From Rhodobacter xanthinilyticus (GTDB lineage Bacteria > Pseudomonadota > Alphaproteobacteria > Rhodobacterales > Rhodobacteraceae), in assembly GCF_001856665.1 (NCBI RefSeq), contig NZ_CP017781.1, forward strand, positions 2,141,501 to 2,205,500: a stretch of DNA of 64,000 nt, given 5' to 3'. This document shows, in pieces, positions 56,736-64,000 of this stretch. Both the position numbers and the translations under genes were made by a program. The notes beneath the pieces are model-generated. The model ran no database searches and had not been told where the DNA came from. It saw only the letters and a list, made by a program, of their open reading frames with translations. Positions within the stretch are counted from its first letter, which is position 1; the number at the start of each line of letters is the position of its first letter.

Positions 56736-56862
56736 GGGGGCGCTGCCCCCACTGCCCTGCGGGCAGCCCCCCGGGATATTTATGGCAAGATGAAACCCAC
56801 TCCGCTTTTCATCTTGCCCCAAATATCCCGGGGGGAGGCGAAGCCGGGGGGCAGCGCCCCCC
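56736..56862. repeat. Compound intergenic repeat R12 (complete A2/A2 element)
   Basis: GC hairpin GGGGGCGCTGCCCCC (56736-56750), forward A2 arm GGGATATTT, GGCAAGATGAAAC (56773-56796), 8-nt centre, reverse A2 arm TTTTCATCTTGCC, AAATATCCC (56806-56829), GC hairpin GGGGGGCAGCGCCCCCC (56846-56862). It lies 3 bp after the olsB stop and before the Uup start. This is the cleanest copy. Confidence 0.9.
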
Positions 56863-56865
56863 TCC

Positions 56866-57651
56866 TCAGCCTGCCACGAGGCGCAGCGCGCGCGCCCGCG
56901 CCGGCGGGATCGCCCGGATCTCGAGCCCGGTGAAGACATGGAGCGTATTGAGATCGGTATCCACCACCGCATGATCGCTGACCCAGCCGCCCATCATCAG
57001 ATAGGTGCGCAAAAGCGGCGGCATTTTCAGCATCGCCTGTTTCGGATCGCCCCGCCGCCCGATCAGCGCGCGCGCATAGCGCACCACTTTCGGCGCCTTC
57101 ACCCTTGGCCACCAGCGTTTCGGCGCCAGATGCCGCTCGGCCAGCACCGCGAACGCATCCGCATAGCCCTCCCAATCGGTGCCCATGAAGGAGGAGCAGC
57201 CAAACAGCATCTCCACCCCCGCCTCGTCGACGAAGCGCGTCATCGCCCCCCAGGCGAGGCGCAGGATATCGGGGTCGGTCACCTCCGGGTCGATGCAGAA
57301 TCGCCCCATCTCGACCATCGGCCCGTTGAAATCGCGCAGCGCGTCGAGCTCGTAATATTGCGCCGAATAGCTGCGCCCGATCTCCGAGCCGTCCTTGAGC
57401 GGCAAGAGCCGGAAACAGCACACCAGACGCCCGCCCGCGATCTCCTCGACGAGCACATGCCGACAGATCGCATCGAAATCATCGGCATCGAGCGCGCTCT
57501 CCGCCGGCGCCTCAGCCCCGCCCCGAGCCTCACCCCGGGCCCCACCCCGGGCCCCCACGAACGCCCGCCAGCGCAGCGCCTGCGCCGCCGCCAGATCCTC
57601 GGGGCTCGTCGCCAGACGCACCCGGTAGCGGCCCTTCTCGAACACCTGCAT
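56866..57651 (-). CDS. olsB: Ornithine lipid synthase subunit OlsB (ornithine-acyl-ACP N-acyltransferase)
   Basis: OlsB transfers a 3-hydroxyacyl group from ACP to the amino group of ornithine, the first step of ornithine-lipid formation. The product is 261 aa of the hemolysin-like GNAT fold. Landmarks are YRVRLATSPEDLAAAQALRWRAF, CRHVLVEEIAGGRLVCCFRLLP, AQYYELDALRDFNGPMVEMGRFCIDPE (about 114-140), and LFGCSSFMGTDWEGYADAFAVLAERHLAP. A Gly/Ala-rich insert lies near 40-55. The start is at 57651 (GAGG five nt upstream); an upstream ATG (57666) lacks this signal. The partner olsA is not adjacent here. Confidence 0.88.
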   Translation of the reverse strand: MQVFEKGRYRVRLATSPEDLAAAQALRWRAFVGARGGARGEARGGAEAPAESALDADDFDAICRHVLVEEIAGGRLVCCFRLLPLKDGSEIGRSYSAQYYELDALRDFNGPMVEMGRFCIDPEVTDPDILRLAWGAMTRFVDEAGVEMLFGCSSFMGTDWEGYADAFAVLAERHLAPKRWWPRVKAPKVVRYARALIGRRGDPKQAMLKMPPLLRTYLMMGGWVSDHAVVDTDLNTLHVFTGLEIRAIPPARARALRLVAG

Positions 57652-57717
57652 CTTCGCCTCACCCATGCATGGCCCGACCCGGGCCGAGCATAGCCCAACC
57701 CCCGCCCGCGGCAAAGC

Positions 57718-57750
57718 AAAACCGCCGCAGCGCAGCGCGCCCGGCGGTTT
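57718..57750 (-). terminator. Terminator of the bamE gene
   Basis: ACCGCCG and CGGCGGT flank a 14-nt loop, with A and T runs on both sides. On the minus strand it ends TTTTGCTTT, 29 bp after the bamE stop. Confidence 0.75.
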
Positions 57751-57779
57751 CTCTGATCCCGACCCCCGCGCGGGGGCGA

Positions 57780-58241
57780 TCAGTCGACGATCTGCCCCGC
57801 CGAGACGCGGCCGAGCGAGCCGAGGAGCTGGCGGATCACGCCCATGCCCTTGACCGAGCTCGCCGTGACGCGCCGCGACAACACCACGACCTCGCCGCGC
57901 TCCATCCCGAACCGCTCGACATTGGCGACCTTGTCGGCGCCGTCGAAGCTCACCGCAACGACCTGCCGGTCGATTTCCTTGGGCGGCAGCGCGCCGTAAT
58001 ATTTCCAGCGCGAGCCGACATAATACCAGCTCGCCCCCTCCATCAGCCCCGTCGAGGCCGGCCGCCCGATCGCCGCGGCAACCTCCTCGCGGGTCGATTT
58101 GCCGACCACGATCTGCGCCAGATCCGCATCTTCGGGCACGTAGCCATGGTTGCGATAGATCGCGGCGCACCCGCCCACGGCCATCATCGCGCCAAGGCAC
58201 AGCGCCAGCGTCACCCGCCGGGTCATGCCCGATCCGCTCAT
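57780..58241 (-). CDS. bamE: Outer-membrane assembly lipoprotein BamE (SmpA/OmlA)
   Basis: A small lipoprotein of the BAM complex, about 153 aa. The signal peptide ends in a lipobox read as AVGGC. The BamE fold follows: IVVGKSTREEVAAAIGRPASTGLMEGASWYYVG with the usual strand-helix-turn and aromatic residues. C-terminal to the fold is a longer tail (KGMGVIRQLLGSLGRV) found in alphaproteobacterial OmlA proteins. The start is uncertain: ATG 58241 (MSGSGMTRR), ATG 58226 or GTG 58256 all precede the signal sequence; I use 58241. It is divergent from the yceD gene. Confidence 0.85.
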   Translation of the reverse strand: MSGSGMTRRVTLALCLGAMMAVGGCAAIYRNHGYVPEDADLAQIVVGKSTREEVAAAIGRPASTGLMEGASWYYVGSRWKYYGALPPKEIDRQVVAVSFDGADKVANVERFGMERGEVVVLSRRVTASSVKGMGVIRQLLGSLGRVSAGQIVD

Positions 58242-58402
58242 CGCGTCGTGTCCCACCTCGATCCCCCTCTTGCCTCGGAGCCTGCGGCCTTTTATCCCGC
58301 TTACAACAACCCGGCCCGGCCCTCAAGCGCGATGCGCCCGCGGCCGGCGGCCCCCGCCGCCCCCGCCCCGCCGCCTTGACCGCCCATTCGAAGGAGCCCG
58401 CG

Positions 58403-58954
58403 ATGACCGAAGACGCCCTGCCTTGGAGCGCGCCGCTGCGCGTGGCCGATCTCAACGGCCGCAAACCGACCCGCTTTGCGCTCAGCCTGCCCGAGGATCT
58501 GCGCGCCGCGGTGGCCCAATGGACCGATATTTCCGCGCTCGACAGCCTGACCTTCAAGGGCCAGCTCACGCCGCGCGGGCGCAACGACTGGCAGCTCGAG
58601 GCCGAATTCGCGGCCCGCGTCGTGCAGCCCTGCGCCGTCACCCTCAAGCCGGTGAAGACCGCGCTCGCCGAGACCGTCACCCGCCATTATGTCGCCGATC
58701 TGCCCGAACCCGAGGGCGAGGAGGTCGAGATGCCCGAGGATGACAGCCTCGAGCGGCTCGGCACCGAGATCGACCTCGCGGCGGTGGCGCTCGAGGCGCT
58801 CGAGCTCGCGCTGCCGCTCTACCCGCGCGCGCCCGATGCCGACGAGGCGAAACTCTCCGCCGCCCCCGAGGGCGCCGCGCCGCTCACCGAGGAAGCGACG
58901 CGCCCCTTCGCGAACCTGCGTGATTTGCTGGCCAAACGCGACGAAAGCGAGTAA
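58403..58954 (+). CDS. yceD: YceD family (DUF177) protein
   Basis: A 183-aa cytosolic protein. The conserved core has LRVADLNGRKPTRFALSLPEDLRAAVA and LQLEAEFAARVVQPCAVTLKPVKTALAE, the cysteine-containing motif of the family. It has an acidic stretch EPEGEEVEMPEDD and ends RPFANLRDLLAKRDE. YceD genes are almost always next to rpmF; the protein is linked to 23S rRNA accumulation in plants and bacteria. The ATG follows AAGGAG. It heads the rpmF-plsX-fabH group, with 234 bp before rpmF. Confidence 0.87.
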   Translation: MTEDALPWSAPLRVADLNGRKPTRFALSLPEDLRAAVAQWTDISALDSLTFKGQLTPRGRNDWQLEAEFAARVVQPCAVTLKPVKTALAETVTRHYVADLPEPEGEEVEMPEDDSLERLGTEIDLAAVALEALELALPLYPRAPDADEAKLSAAPEGAAPLTEEATRPFANLRDLLAKRDESE

Positions 58955-59051
58955 AGCACCCCCGCGGCGGCCCCTCGGGGCCCCTCGCAAGCGCCTTTTT
59001 CGCCCCGTTCCGGCCCGCCCGGAACCCGACAAAAAAAGCGAAATTTAGGAC

Positions 59052-59079
59052 TTGCGCCGGGACAGAATCGCAGTATGTT
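59052..59079 (+). promoter_or_regulatory. Candidate promoter of rpmF
   Basis: TTGCGC (59052-59057) is followed after 16 nt by TATGTT (59074-59079), about 110 bp before rpmF, in a lower-GC stretch with an A-run just upstream. It is a fair match only. Confidence 0.3.
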
Positions 59080-59188
59080 CCCGGCCTCATTCAAAGTTTG
59101 GGTTCGCACCCGGTTCGCCAGCGCGCTCCAGTGACGAAACTCTAGGAAAATCAGGGCCTTCGCGCCCAATCAGACCCGAGGTTGAGAC

Positions 59189-59395
59189 ATGGCTGTCCCC
59201 CAGAACCGAGTCACGCGCTCCCGCCGCAACATGCGCCGCGCGCATGATGCTCTTGTCGCCGGCAACCCGGCGGAATGCCCGAACTGCGGCGAACTCAAGC
59301 GCCCGCACCACGTCTGTGGCGCCTGCGGTCACTATGATGACCGTGAAGTGGTCGCGCAGACCGCCGAAACCGATCTGGACGACGACGCGGCGTAA
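59189..59395 (+). CDS. rpmF: 50S ribosomal protein L32
   Basis: A 68-aa ribosomal protein. It begins [21 protein letters not shown], then a [18 protein letters not shown] block whose four cysteines bind zinc (the zinc-bearing, C+ type). The acidic C-terminal tail is DLDDDAA. The ATG follows GGTTGAG; the ribosome site is weak. plsX starts 77 bp after the stop. Together with yceD upstream this is the standard neighbourhood. Confidence 0.97.
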   Translation: MAVPQNRVTRSRRNMRRAHDALVAGNPAECPNCGELKRPHHVCGACGHYDDREVVAQTAETDLDDDAA

Positions 59396-59472
59396 GCCGC
59401 GCCGCTCGCGCACGGCTTTGCCGACGCCCGGGCCCCGGCCCGCCGCGCCTTGCAAATCTGTCTCCGATCGAT

Positions 59473-60579
59473 ATGGCTGACGCAGTTCACGCTCTTGGCA
59501 CGACGGCGCCGGGAACCTCCGGCGCCCTTGTCATCTCTGTCGATGCGATGGGCGGCGATCGCGGCCCGGAAGCGGTGCTCGACGGGGTGGCGATCGTTGC
59601 GAAATCCTCTCCTGCCCTGCGCTTCATCGTGCACGGGCCCGAAGCCACGCTCGCGCCGCTGCTCGCGGCCCGCGGGCTGTCCGGCGTTTGCACGCTGCGC
59701 CACGCCGAGGGCGTCGTCACCATGCACGACAAACCCTCCGCGGTGATGCGCAACGGCAAGGGCACCTCGATGTGGTCCACGATCGAATCGGTGCGCGCCG
59801 GCGAGGCCGAGGTCGCCGTCTCCTGCGGCAACACCGGCGCGCTGATGGCGGTCTCGATGCTGCGGCTGCGCAAGATGCCGGGCGTGAACCGCCCCGCGAT
59901 CGCCTCGTTCTGGCCCTCGCGCAACCCGTCGGGCTGGAACGTGATGCTCGACATGGGCGCCGATGTGAAGGCCGATGCGCCCGATCTGCTGACCTATGGG
60001 CTGATGGGCACCTCTTACGCGCGCAACGCGCTCGGGCTCACCCGCCCGCGGGTCGGCCTGCTCAACGTCGGCACCGAAGAGCACAAGGGCCATGCCGAGC
60101 TGAAAGCCGCCTATGAGCTGATGCGCGCGGCCCAGGACGCCGGCCAGTTCGAATTCATCGGCTTCGTCGAAGGCAATGACCTGCCCTCGGCCCGCGTTGA
60201 CGTGATCGTGACCGACGGTTTCACCGGCAATATCGCGCTGAAAACCGGCGAGGGCACCGCGAAACTCGCGGGCGATCTCTTGAAGGACGCGCTCACCGCC
60301 TCGTGGCTGTCGAAACTCGGCGCGCTGCTCGCGATGGGCCCGCTCAAACGCATGAAGGCCCGCATCGACCCGCGCCGCGCCAATGGCGGCGTGTTCCTCG
60401 GGCTGAATGGCACGGTGGTGAAATCCCACGGCGGCGCCGATGCCACGGGCTTTGCCGCCGCGCTCGAACTCGCCGCGCGCCTCGCACGCTCGGGCTTCCG
60501 GGCAAAACTCGCGGCACGGGTTGCCTCTGCGTCAGTCTCGGGGCAGGATGCGCCCGATATCGAGGCAGTCAGCGAGTAA
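59473..60579 (+). CDS. plsX: Phosphate acyltransferase PlsX
   Basis: PlsX forms acyl-phosphate from acyl-ACP for phospholipid synthesis. The product is 368 aa. Landmarks: VISVDAMGGDRGPEAVLDG near the start, VSCGNTGALMAVSMLRLRKMPGVNRPAIASFWP in the middle, and LLNVGTEEHKGHAELKAAYEL. The last third has VIVTDGFTGNIALKTGEGTAKL. The start (MADAVHALG) is near the rpmF stop; two in-frame starts are possible. fabH begins 3 bp after its stop, so the two are one unit. Confidence 0.97.
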   Translation: MADAVHALGTTAPGTSGALVISVDAMGGDRGPEAVLDGVAIVAKSSPALRFIVHGPEATLAPLLAARGLSGVCTLRHAEGVVTMHDKPSAVMRNGKGTSMWSTIESVRAGEAEVAVSCGNTGALMAVSMLRLRKMPGVNRPAIASFWPSRNPSGWNVMLDMGADVKADAPDLLTYGLMGTSYARNALGLTRPRVGLLNVGTEEHKGHAELKAAYELMRAAQDAGQFEFIGFVEGNDLPSARVDVIVTDGFTGNIALKTGEGTAKLAGDLLKDALTASWLSKLGALLAMGPLKRMKARIDPRRANGGVFLGLNGTVVKSHGGADATGFAAALELAARLARSGFRAKLAARVASASVSGQDAPDIEAVSE

Positions 60580-60582
60580 AAG

Positions 60583-61557
60583 ATGAAAATCAGAGCCGTG
60601 GTTCGGGGCGTCGGCCATTACCTGCCCGAGCGTATCGTCGAGAATACCGAATTCGAAGCCTCGCTCGAGACCACCGATGACTGGATTCGCGCCCGCACCG
60701 GCATCGAGCGGCGCCATTTCGCCGCCGAGGGCGAGACCACCTCGCAGCTCGCGATCAAGGCCGCCCAGGCCGCCCTCCTCGACGCCGAGATGAGCGCCGA
60801 CCAGATCGACGCGATCGTGGTCGCCACCTCGACGCCGGACCTCACCTTCCCCTCGGTCGCGACCATGGTCCAGGCCGGCCTCGGCTCGACCCGCGGCTTC
60901 GCCTATGATGTGCAGGCGGTCTGCGCGGGCTTCATCTATGCGCTCGCCAATGCCAACGGCCTGATCGTCTCGGGCCAGGCCGAACGGGTGCTGGTGATCG
61001 GCGCGGAGACCTTCTCGCGGATCATGGACTGGACCGACCGCGGCACCTGCGTGCTCTTCGGCGATGGCGCGGGCGCGCTCGTGCTCGAGGCCGCCACCGG
61101 CTCGGGCCAGAACGGCGACCGCGGCGTGCTGGCGACCGATCTGCATTCCGACGGCCGCTACCGCGAACTCCTCTATGTCGACGGCGGCGTCTCCTCGACC
61201 GGCCAGGCGGGCCATCTGCGCATGCAGGGCAACCAGGTCTTCAAACACGCCGTCCACAAGCTCGCCGAAACCGCCCATGCCGCGCTCGACAAGCTTGGCC
61301 TCTCGGGCGAGGATGTCGACTGGATCGTCCCCCATCAGGCCAATCTGCGGATCATCTCAGCCACCGCCGAGCGCATGCAGGTGCCGATGGAGCGCGTCGT
61401 CGTGACCGTGCAGGACCACGGCAATACCTCCGCCGCCTCGATCCCGCTCGCGCTCTCGGTCGGGCGCGCGCGCGGCCAGATCAAGACCGGCGATCTGATC
61501 GTCACCGAGGCGATCGGCGGCGGGCTGGCCTGGGGCGCGGTCGTCCTGCGCTGGTGA
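60583..61557 (+). CDS. fabH: 3-oxoacyl-ACP synthase III
   Basis: FabH condenses acetyl-CoA with malonyl-ACP to start fatty acid synthesis. The product is 324 aa. The thiolase fold has catalytic Cys114 in DVQAVCAGFIYAL, His in WIVPHQANLRI and Asn in QDHGNTSAASIPLALS, so the full Cys-His-Asn triad is there. The ending EAIGGGLAWGAVVLRW is standard. ATG follows AAAAG; it is 3 bp from plsX. Repeat R13 follows. Confidence 0.98.
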   Translation: MKIRAVVRGVGHYLPERIVENTEFEASLETTDDWIRARTGIERRHFAAEGETTSQLAIKAAQAALLDAEMSADQIDAIVVATSTPDLTFPSVATMVQAGLGSTRGFAYDVQAVCAGFIYALANANGLIVSGQAERVLVIGAETFSRIMDWTDRGTCVLFGDGAGALVLEAATGSGQNGDRGVLATDLHSDGRYRELLYVDGGVSSTGQAGHLRMQGNQVFKHAVHKLAETAHAALDKLGLSGEDVDWIVPHQANLRIISATAERMQVPMERVVVTVQDHGNTSAASIPLALSVGRARGQIKTGDLIVTEAIGGGLAWGAVVLRW

Positions 61558-61562
61558 GTGCC

Positions 61563-61645
61563 GTTTCTTCTTGGCCCTAAATACGCATACCCCGGCCTGA
61601 GCCCGCGTGGCGGCCGCGATTTTGCGTATTTGGTCCAAGAAGAAG
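61563..61645. repeat. Compound intergenic repeat R13 (B/B pair, reverse then forward)
   Basis: A reverse B arm GTTTCTTCTTGG, CCCTAAATACGC (61563-61586) and a forward B arm GCGTATTTGG, TCCAAGAAGAAG (61624-61645) with a 37-nt spacer. Arms point outward, opposite to R5 and R6. It follows the fabH stop by 5 bp and precedes ihfA on the same strand. Confidence 0.82.
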
Positions 61646-61762
61646 GCGGAACCACAGAGTTTTCGGCCCGCAATCCTGCCTCAACTGCGCCGCGCAAGTC
61701 ATTGATATTGACTCGGGATTTCTTTGCGCCCATCGTGGCCAAAATCACTCCGGGGGGATGAT

Positions 61763-62065
61763 ATGTCCGAGAAGACCCTTACGCGTATGGATCTGAGCGA
61801 GGCGGTGTTCCGCGAGGTCGGCCTGTCGCGCAACGAATCTGCGCAGCTCCTTGAGAGCGTGCTGCAACACATGTCCGACGCGCTGGCCGCGGGCGAGACG
61901 GTGAAGATCTCCTCCTTCGGCACCTTCTCGGTGCGCGAAAAGAGCTCGCGCATGGGCCGCAACCCGAAGACCGGCGAGGAGGTTCCGATCTCGCCGCGCC
62001 GGGTGTTGTCGTTCCGCCCCTCGCATCTGATGAAAGAACGCGTCGCCGCGGGCAATTCCAAATAA
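61763..62065 (+). CDS. ihfA: Integration host factor subunit alpha
   Basis: A 100-aa DNA-bending protein. [34 protein letters not shown] begins the HU/IHF fold, and [30 protein letters not shown] is the beta arm region with the intercalating proline nearby ([13 protein letters not shown]). The C-terminal helix [12 protein letters not shown] follows. The start at 61763 follows GGGGGGATG; an in-frame ATG 39 bp upstream is not conserved sequence. Placed between fabH and merR, which is the common arrangement in this family. Confidence 0.97.
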   Translation: MSEKTLTRMDLSEAVFREVGLSRNESAQLLESVLQHMSDALAAGETVKISSFGTFSVREKSSRMGRNPKTGEEVPISPRRVLSFRPSHLMKERVAAGNSK

Positions 62066-62117
62066 TCGGCCCGGATCGGGCCCCGGGCGGGCCTGAGCCC
62101 CCGAGCGAGGCGGTGTG

Positions 62118-63115
62118 ATGTCCAAATCAGCCGAAGCATTCCGCACGATTTCCGAGGTCGCCGACCTGCTGGAAACGCCCACCCATGTGCTGCGATTCTG
62201 GGAAAGCCGCTTTCCCCAGATCAAGCCGGTGAAGCGCGCGGGCGGGCGGCGCTATTACCGCCCCGATGATGTCATGCTCCTCGGCGGCATCAAGAAATTG
62301 CTGCATGAACAAGGGCTTGCGATCCGCGGCGTGCAGAAGATCCTGAAGGATGAGGGCGCCCGGGCGGTGATGGCGCTCTCCGGGCTCGAGCTTGGCTCCG
62401 AGAAGGAGGGCGCCGATGTCGCGCAGACTGTCGCCTCGCTGATCGAGGCGCCGGAGCCCGCGCCGGTGGTGACGCTCCACGCCGCGCCTGCCGTGGAAGC
62501 CCCCCCGAGGAAGCGCCCGCCACCGCACAGGCCGAGGCGCCCGAGGCGGCGATCGCGTTGCCGCCGCTCGCGCCGGCCGTCGAACCGCCCGCCGCGGAGG
62601 CGCTGTTCCCGCTCGACCCCGACCTTCCTGAAGCCGAAGCCGAGCCCGCACCGCCCCCGGCCGCCGCGCCGCGGATCATCCGCCCCACGCCGGTGCGCAA
62701 GGGCGGCTGGCAACAGCGCTCGCTTTTCGACGACCCGCCCGACGAGCCGGACGAGCCCCTGCTCGAAAGTGATTCTCCCGCGAGCGCCCCGGAAGAGGCC
62801 CCCGAGGCGCCCTTCGCCTTCGATGTGCCCGAAGAGCCCGCAGCCGCGGCCGCGCCGGCCCAAGTGGTCAGCCTGATGATTCCCACCCGCGAAGCGCCGC
62901 CCGCGCCCGCCGCGCCCGAAACCGCGCCCGGGGCCGAGGCCGAGGCCGCGCCCCTGCCCGCGCCCGAGCCGACGCCTCTCGCCCGCCTCGCCCTGCGCTT
63001 GGCCGCGCTCGCGCCCGGCGCGCTCAGCGCCCAGGAACGCACCCGCCTCGTGATCGCGCGCGAACGGCTGCGCGGCCTTGCCGGGCGCCTCGGCCAGCCG
63101 CCGAAATCGGCGTGA
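62118..63115 (+). pseudogene. MerR-family regulator with a -1 frameshift in a C7 run
   Basis: The first 130 codons encode a clear MerR-type helix-turn-helix ([41 protein letters not shown], then [25 protein letters not shown]). At 62500-62506 there is a run of seven C. In the frame read so far the sequence turns into Arg/Pro-rich noise; restoring one C gives [20 protein letters not shown] and continues in the Ala/Pro/Glu-rich style, through [14 protein letters not shown], to a conserved-looking C-terminal helix ERTRLVIARERLRGL and the stop at 63115. So one base is missing, by sequencing error, mutation or slippage. The gene lies 52 bp after ihfA. Confidence 0.82.
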
Positions 63116-63241
63116 GCGCCGCGCCCAAAGGCGCCTGCGCCCGCCGCCCCGCCGCCGCCGCCCCGCCCCGTGCAAGTCGTTGCAAAAATCTGCGTTTTGC
63201 CGCTTGCGCCCGGGGCCCGCTTGCCTCTATATGCCCCTCGT

Positions 63242-63319
63242 CGGGCCGTGGCGCAGCCTGGTTAGCGCGTCCGTCTGGGGGGCGGAAGGTCGAGAGTTCG
63301 AATCTCTCCGGCCCGACCA
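63242..63319 (+). tRNA. tRNA-Pro (anticodon GGG)
   Basis: A 78-nt cloverleaf including encoded CCA. Acceptor CGGGCCG pairs with CGGCCCG, the D-stem is GCGC/GCGC, and the anticodon stem TCCGT/GCGGA holds loop CTGGGGG, with GGG at 63277-63279. The T-stem is GAGAG/CTCTC with loop TTCGAAT, and the discriminator A is followed by CCA. Confidence 0.96.
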
Positions 63320-63389
63320 ATCCGAACAACGCCCACTCCGTAACCCGGGGTGGGCGTTCGCATATCCGCGCCCAGGAGGGGAGCCCGAG

Positions 63390-64000
63390 ATGACCCAAGG
63401 CGTCCTGCCCGACCGTTCGATCCGCGCCATGATCGCGCGCGGCGAGATCACCGCCTCCGAGCCCGTCACCCCCGGCCAGATCCAACCCGCGAGCCTCGAT
63501 CTGCGGCTCGGGCGCATCGCCTACCGGATCCGCGCCTCTTTCCTCGCCGGGCCGGGCCAGCCGATCGCGACGAAACTCGGCGAGTTCGAGATGCATCGGA
63601 TGGATCTCGACGCGGGTGCGGTGCTCGAAAAGGGCTGCGTCTATCTCGTGCCGCTGATGGAGGGGCTGGCGCTGCCCGAGGGCATCACCGCCGTCGCCAA
63701 TGCGAAAAGCTCGACCGGCCGGCTCGACCTGCTGACCCGGGTGATCACCGATGAGGGCACGGAATTCGACCGTATCCCCGCAGGCTACGCGGGCCCGCTT
63801 TACGCCGAGATCTGCCCGCGCAGCTTCTCGGTCCTCGTCCGCCCCGGCATGCGCCTCAACCAGATCCGCTTCCGCGCAGGCCAGGCCGCGCTCTCGGATG
63901 CCGAGCTCAAGGCCCTGCACGCCGCCGAGCCGCTCGTCTCGGGCACCGCGGTGATCGACCACGGCCTCGGTTTCTCGGTCGATCTGCGCCCCGAGAGCGG
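63390..64000 (+). CDS. dcd: dCTP deaminase (3'-truncated by window edge)
   Basis: A deoxycytidine triphosphate deaminase that supplies dUTP for thymidylate synthesis. 203 codons are in the window; the frame is open at its end. Landmarks: VLPDRSIRAMIARGEI at the start, IQPASLDLRLGRIAYRIRASFL, VANAKSSTGRLDLLTRVITDEGTEFDRIPAGYAGPLYAEICPRSFSVLVRPGMRLNQIRF. The S-SGRLD and YAEI segments are the deaminase/dUTPase superfamily motifs. Sequence runs on past the usual 190-aa core, which suggests the longer fused form of alphaproteobacteria. The ATG follows GGAGGGGAG. Confidence 0.93.
   Translation, partial: MTQGVLPDRSIRAMIARGEITASEPVTPGQIQPASLDLRLGRIAYRIRASFLAGPGQPIATKLGEFEMHRMDLDAGAVLEKGCVYLVPLMEGLALPEGITAVANAKSSTGRLDLLTRVITDEGTEFDRIPAGYAGPLYAEICPRSFSVLVRPGMRLNQIRFRAGQAALSDAELKALHAAEPLVSGTAVIDHGLGFSVDLRPES

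Noticed and set aside
58955-58990. Terminator after the yceD gene (GGCCCC-TC-GGGGCC then GCCTTTTT)
   Set aside because: The T-run is about 15 bp from the stem and a promoter for rpmF is only weakly supported, so I could not decide; not listed as a feature.

Overview
The window is a very GC-rich chromosomal stretch from an alphaproteobacterium of the Rhodobacteraceae (Paracoccaceae), most likely a Rhodobacter close to R. capsulatus. The best pointer is a 5-aminolevulinate synthase (hemA, 44895-46124) that follows my memory of the R. capsulatus enzyme almost residue for residue, including catalytic Lys248. Gene neighbourhoods agree: rodZ-ispG, rplU-rpmA-GNAT-obgE-proB, bamE/yceD-rpmF-plsX-fabH-ihfA-merR-tRNA-Pro. 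Almost everything is housekeeping. I see no transposase, integrase, phage module or CRISPR array.

Layout. 1-7300: end of purB, a lone fliG, a 92-bp tandem repeat, two gap paralogues around a 47-codon membrane ORF, marC, coaD and a CBS-pair gene. 7300-14300: a valine/isobutyrate catabolic cluster (LysR regulator, mmsA, acyl-CoA dehydrogenase, 3-hydroxyisobutyryl-CoA hydrolase, mmsB) interrupted by an opposite-strand methyltransferase gene with an in-frame amber codon. 14300-26050: small secreted proteins, a Crp/Fnr regulator with a DUF2892 gene, uvrA, a rhodanese, two MFS transporters, lpdA, a DUF924 gene and queA. 26050-37000: a giant AsmA-like protein, a Bcp-type peroxiredoxin, an M23 peptidase overlapping a bactofilin, tandem Hint-domain proteins, a P-loop kinase-like gene and prfB. 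37000-49500: PBP1A, a DsbA-like protein, an aminotransferase, AmiC, an M20 peptidase, hemA, rodZ, ispG and an SH3 protein. 49500-64000: proB, obgE, a GNAT gene, rpmA, rplU, a racemase, an ABC-F ATPase, olsB, bamE, yceD, rpmF, plsX, fabH, ihfA, a frameshifted merR, tRNA-Pro and the start of dcd.

The most striking non-coding feature is a family of compound intergenic inverted repeats, 13 copies. Most are built from a GC hairpin (GGGGGCNCTGCCCCC type) plus one of three related arms. The arms share a (GG/GCG)(A)TATTT core, a 2-4 nt spacer and a CATCGTTGAAA, CAAGATGAAA or CAAGAAGAAA tail. They sit at gene 3' ends and between convergent genes. Arm types are mixed within single elements, and one element seems to have supplied the last codons of a gene. 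Other points of note are a GAPDH pair differing at the cofactor-specificity residue, with LacI-type palindromes near both; an FNR-type box before hemA; several perfect palindromes beside regulator genes; and two genes broken by a single base (amber in the methyltransferase, C-run frameshift in merR).
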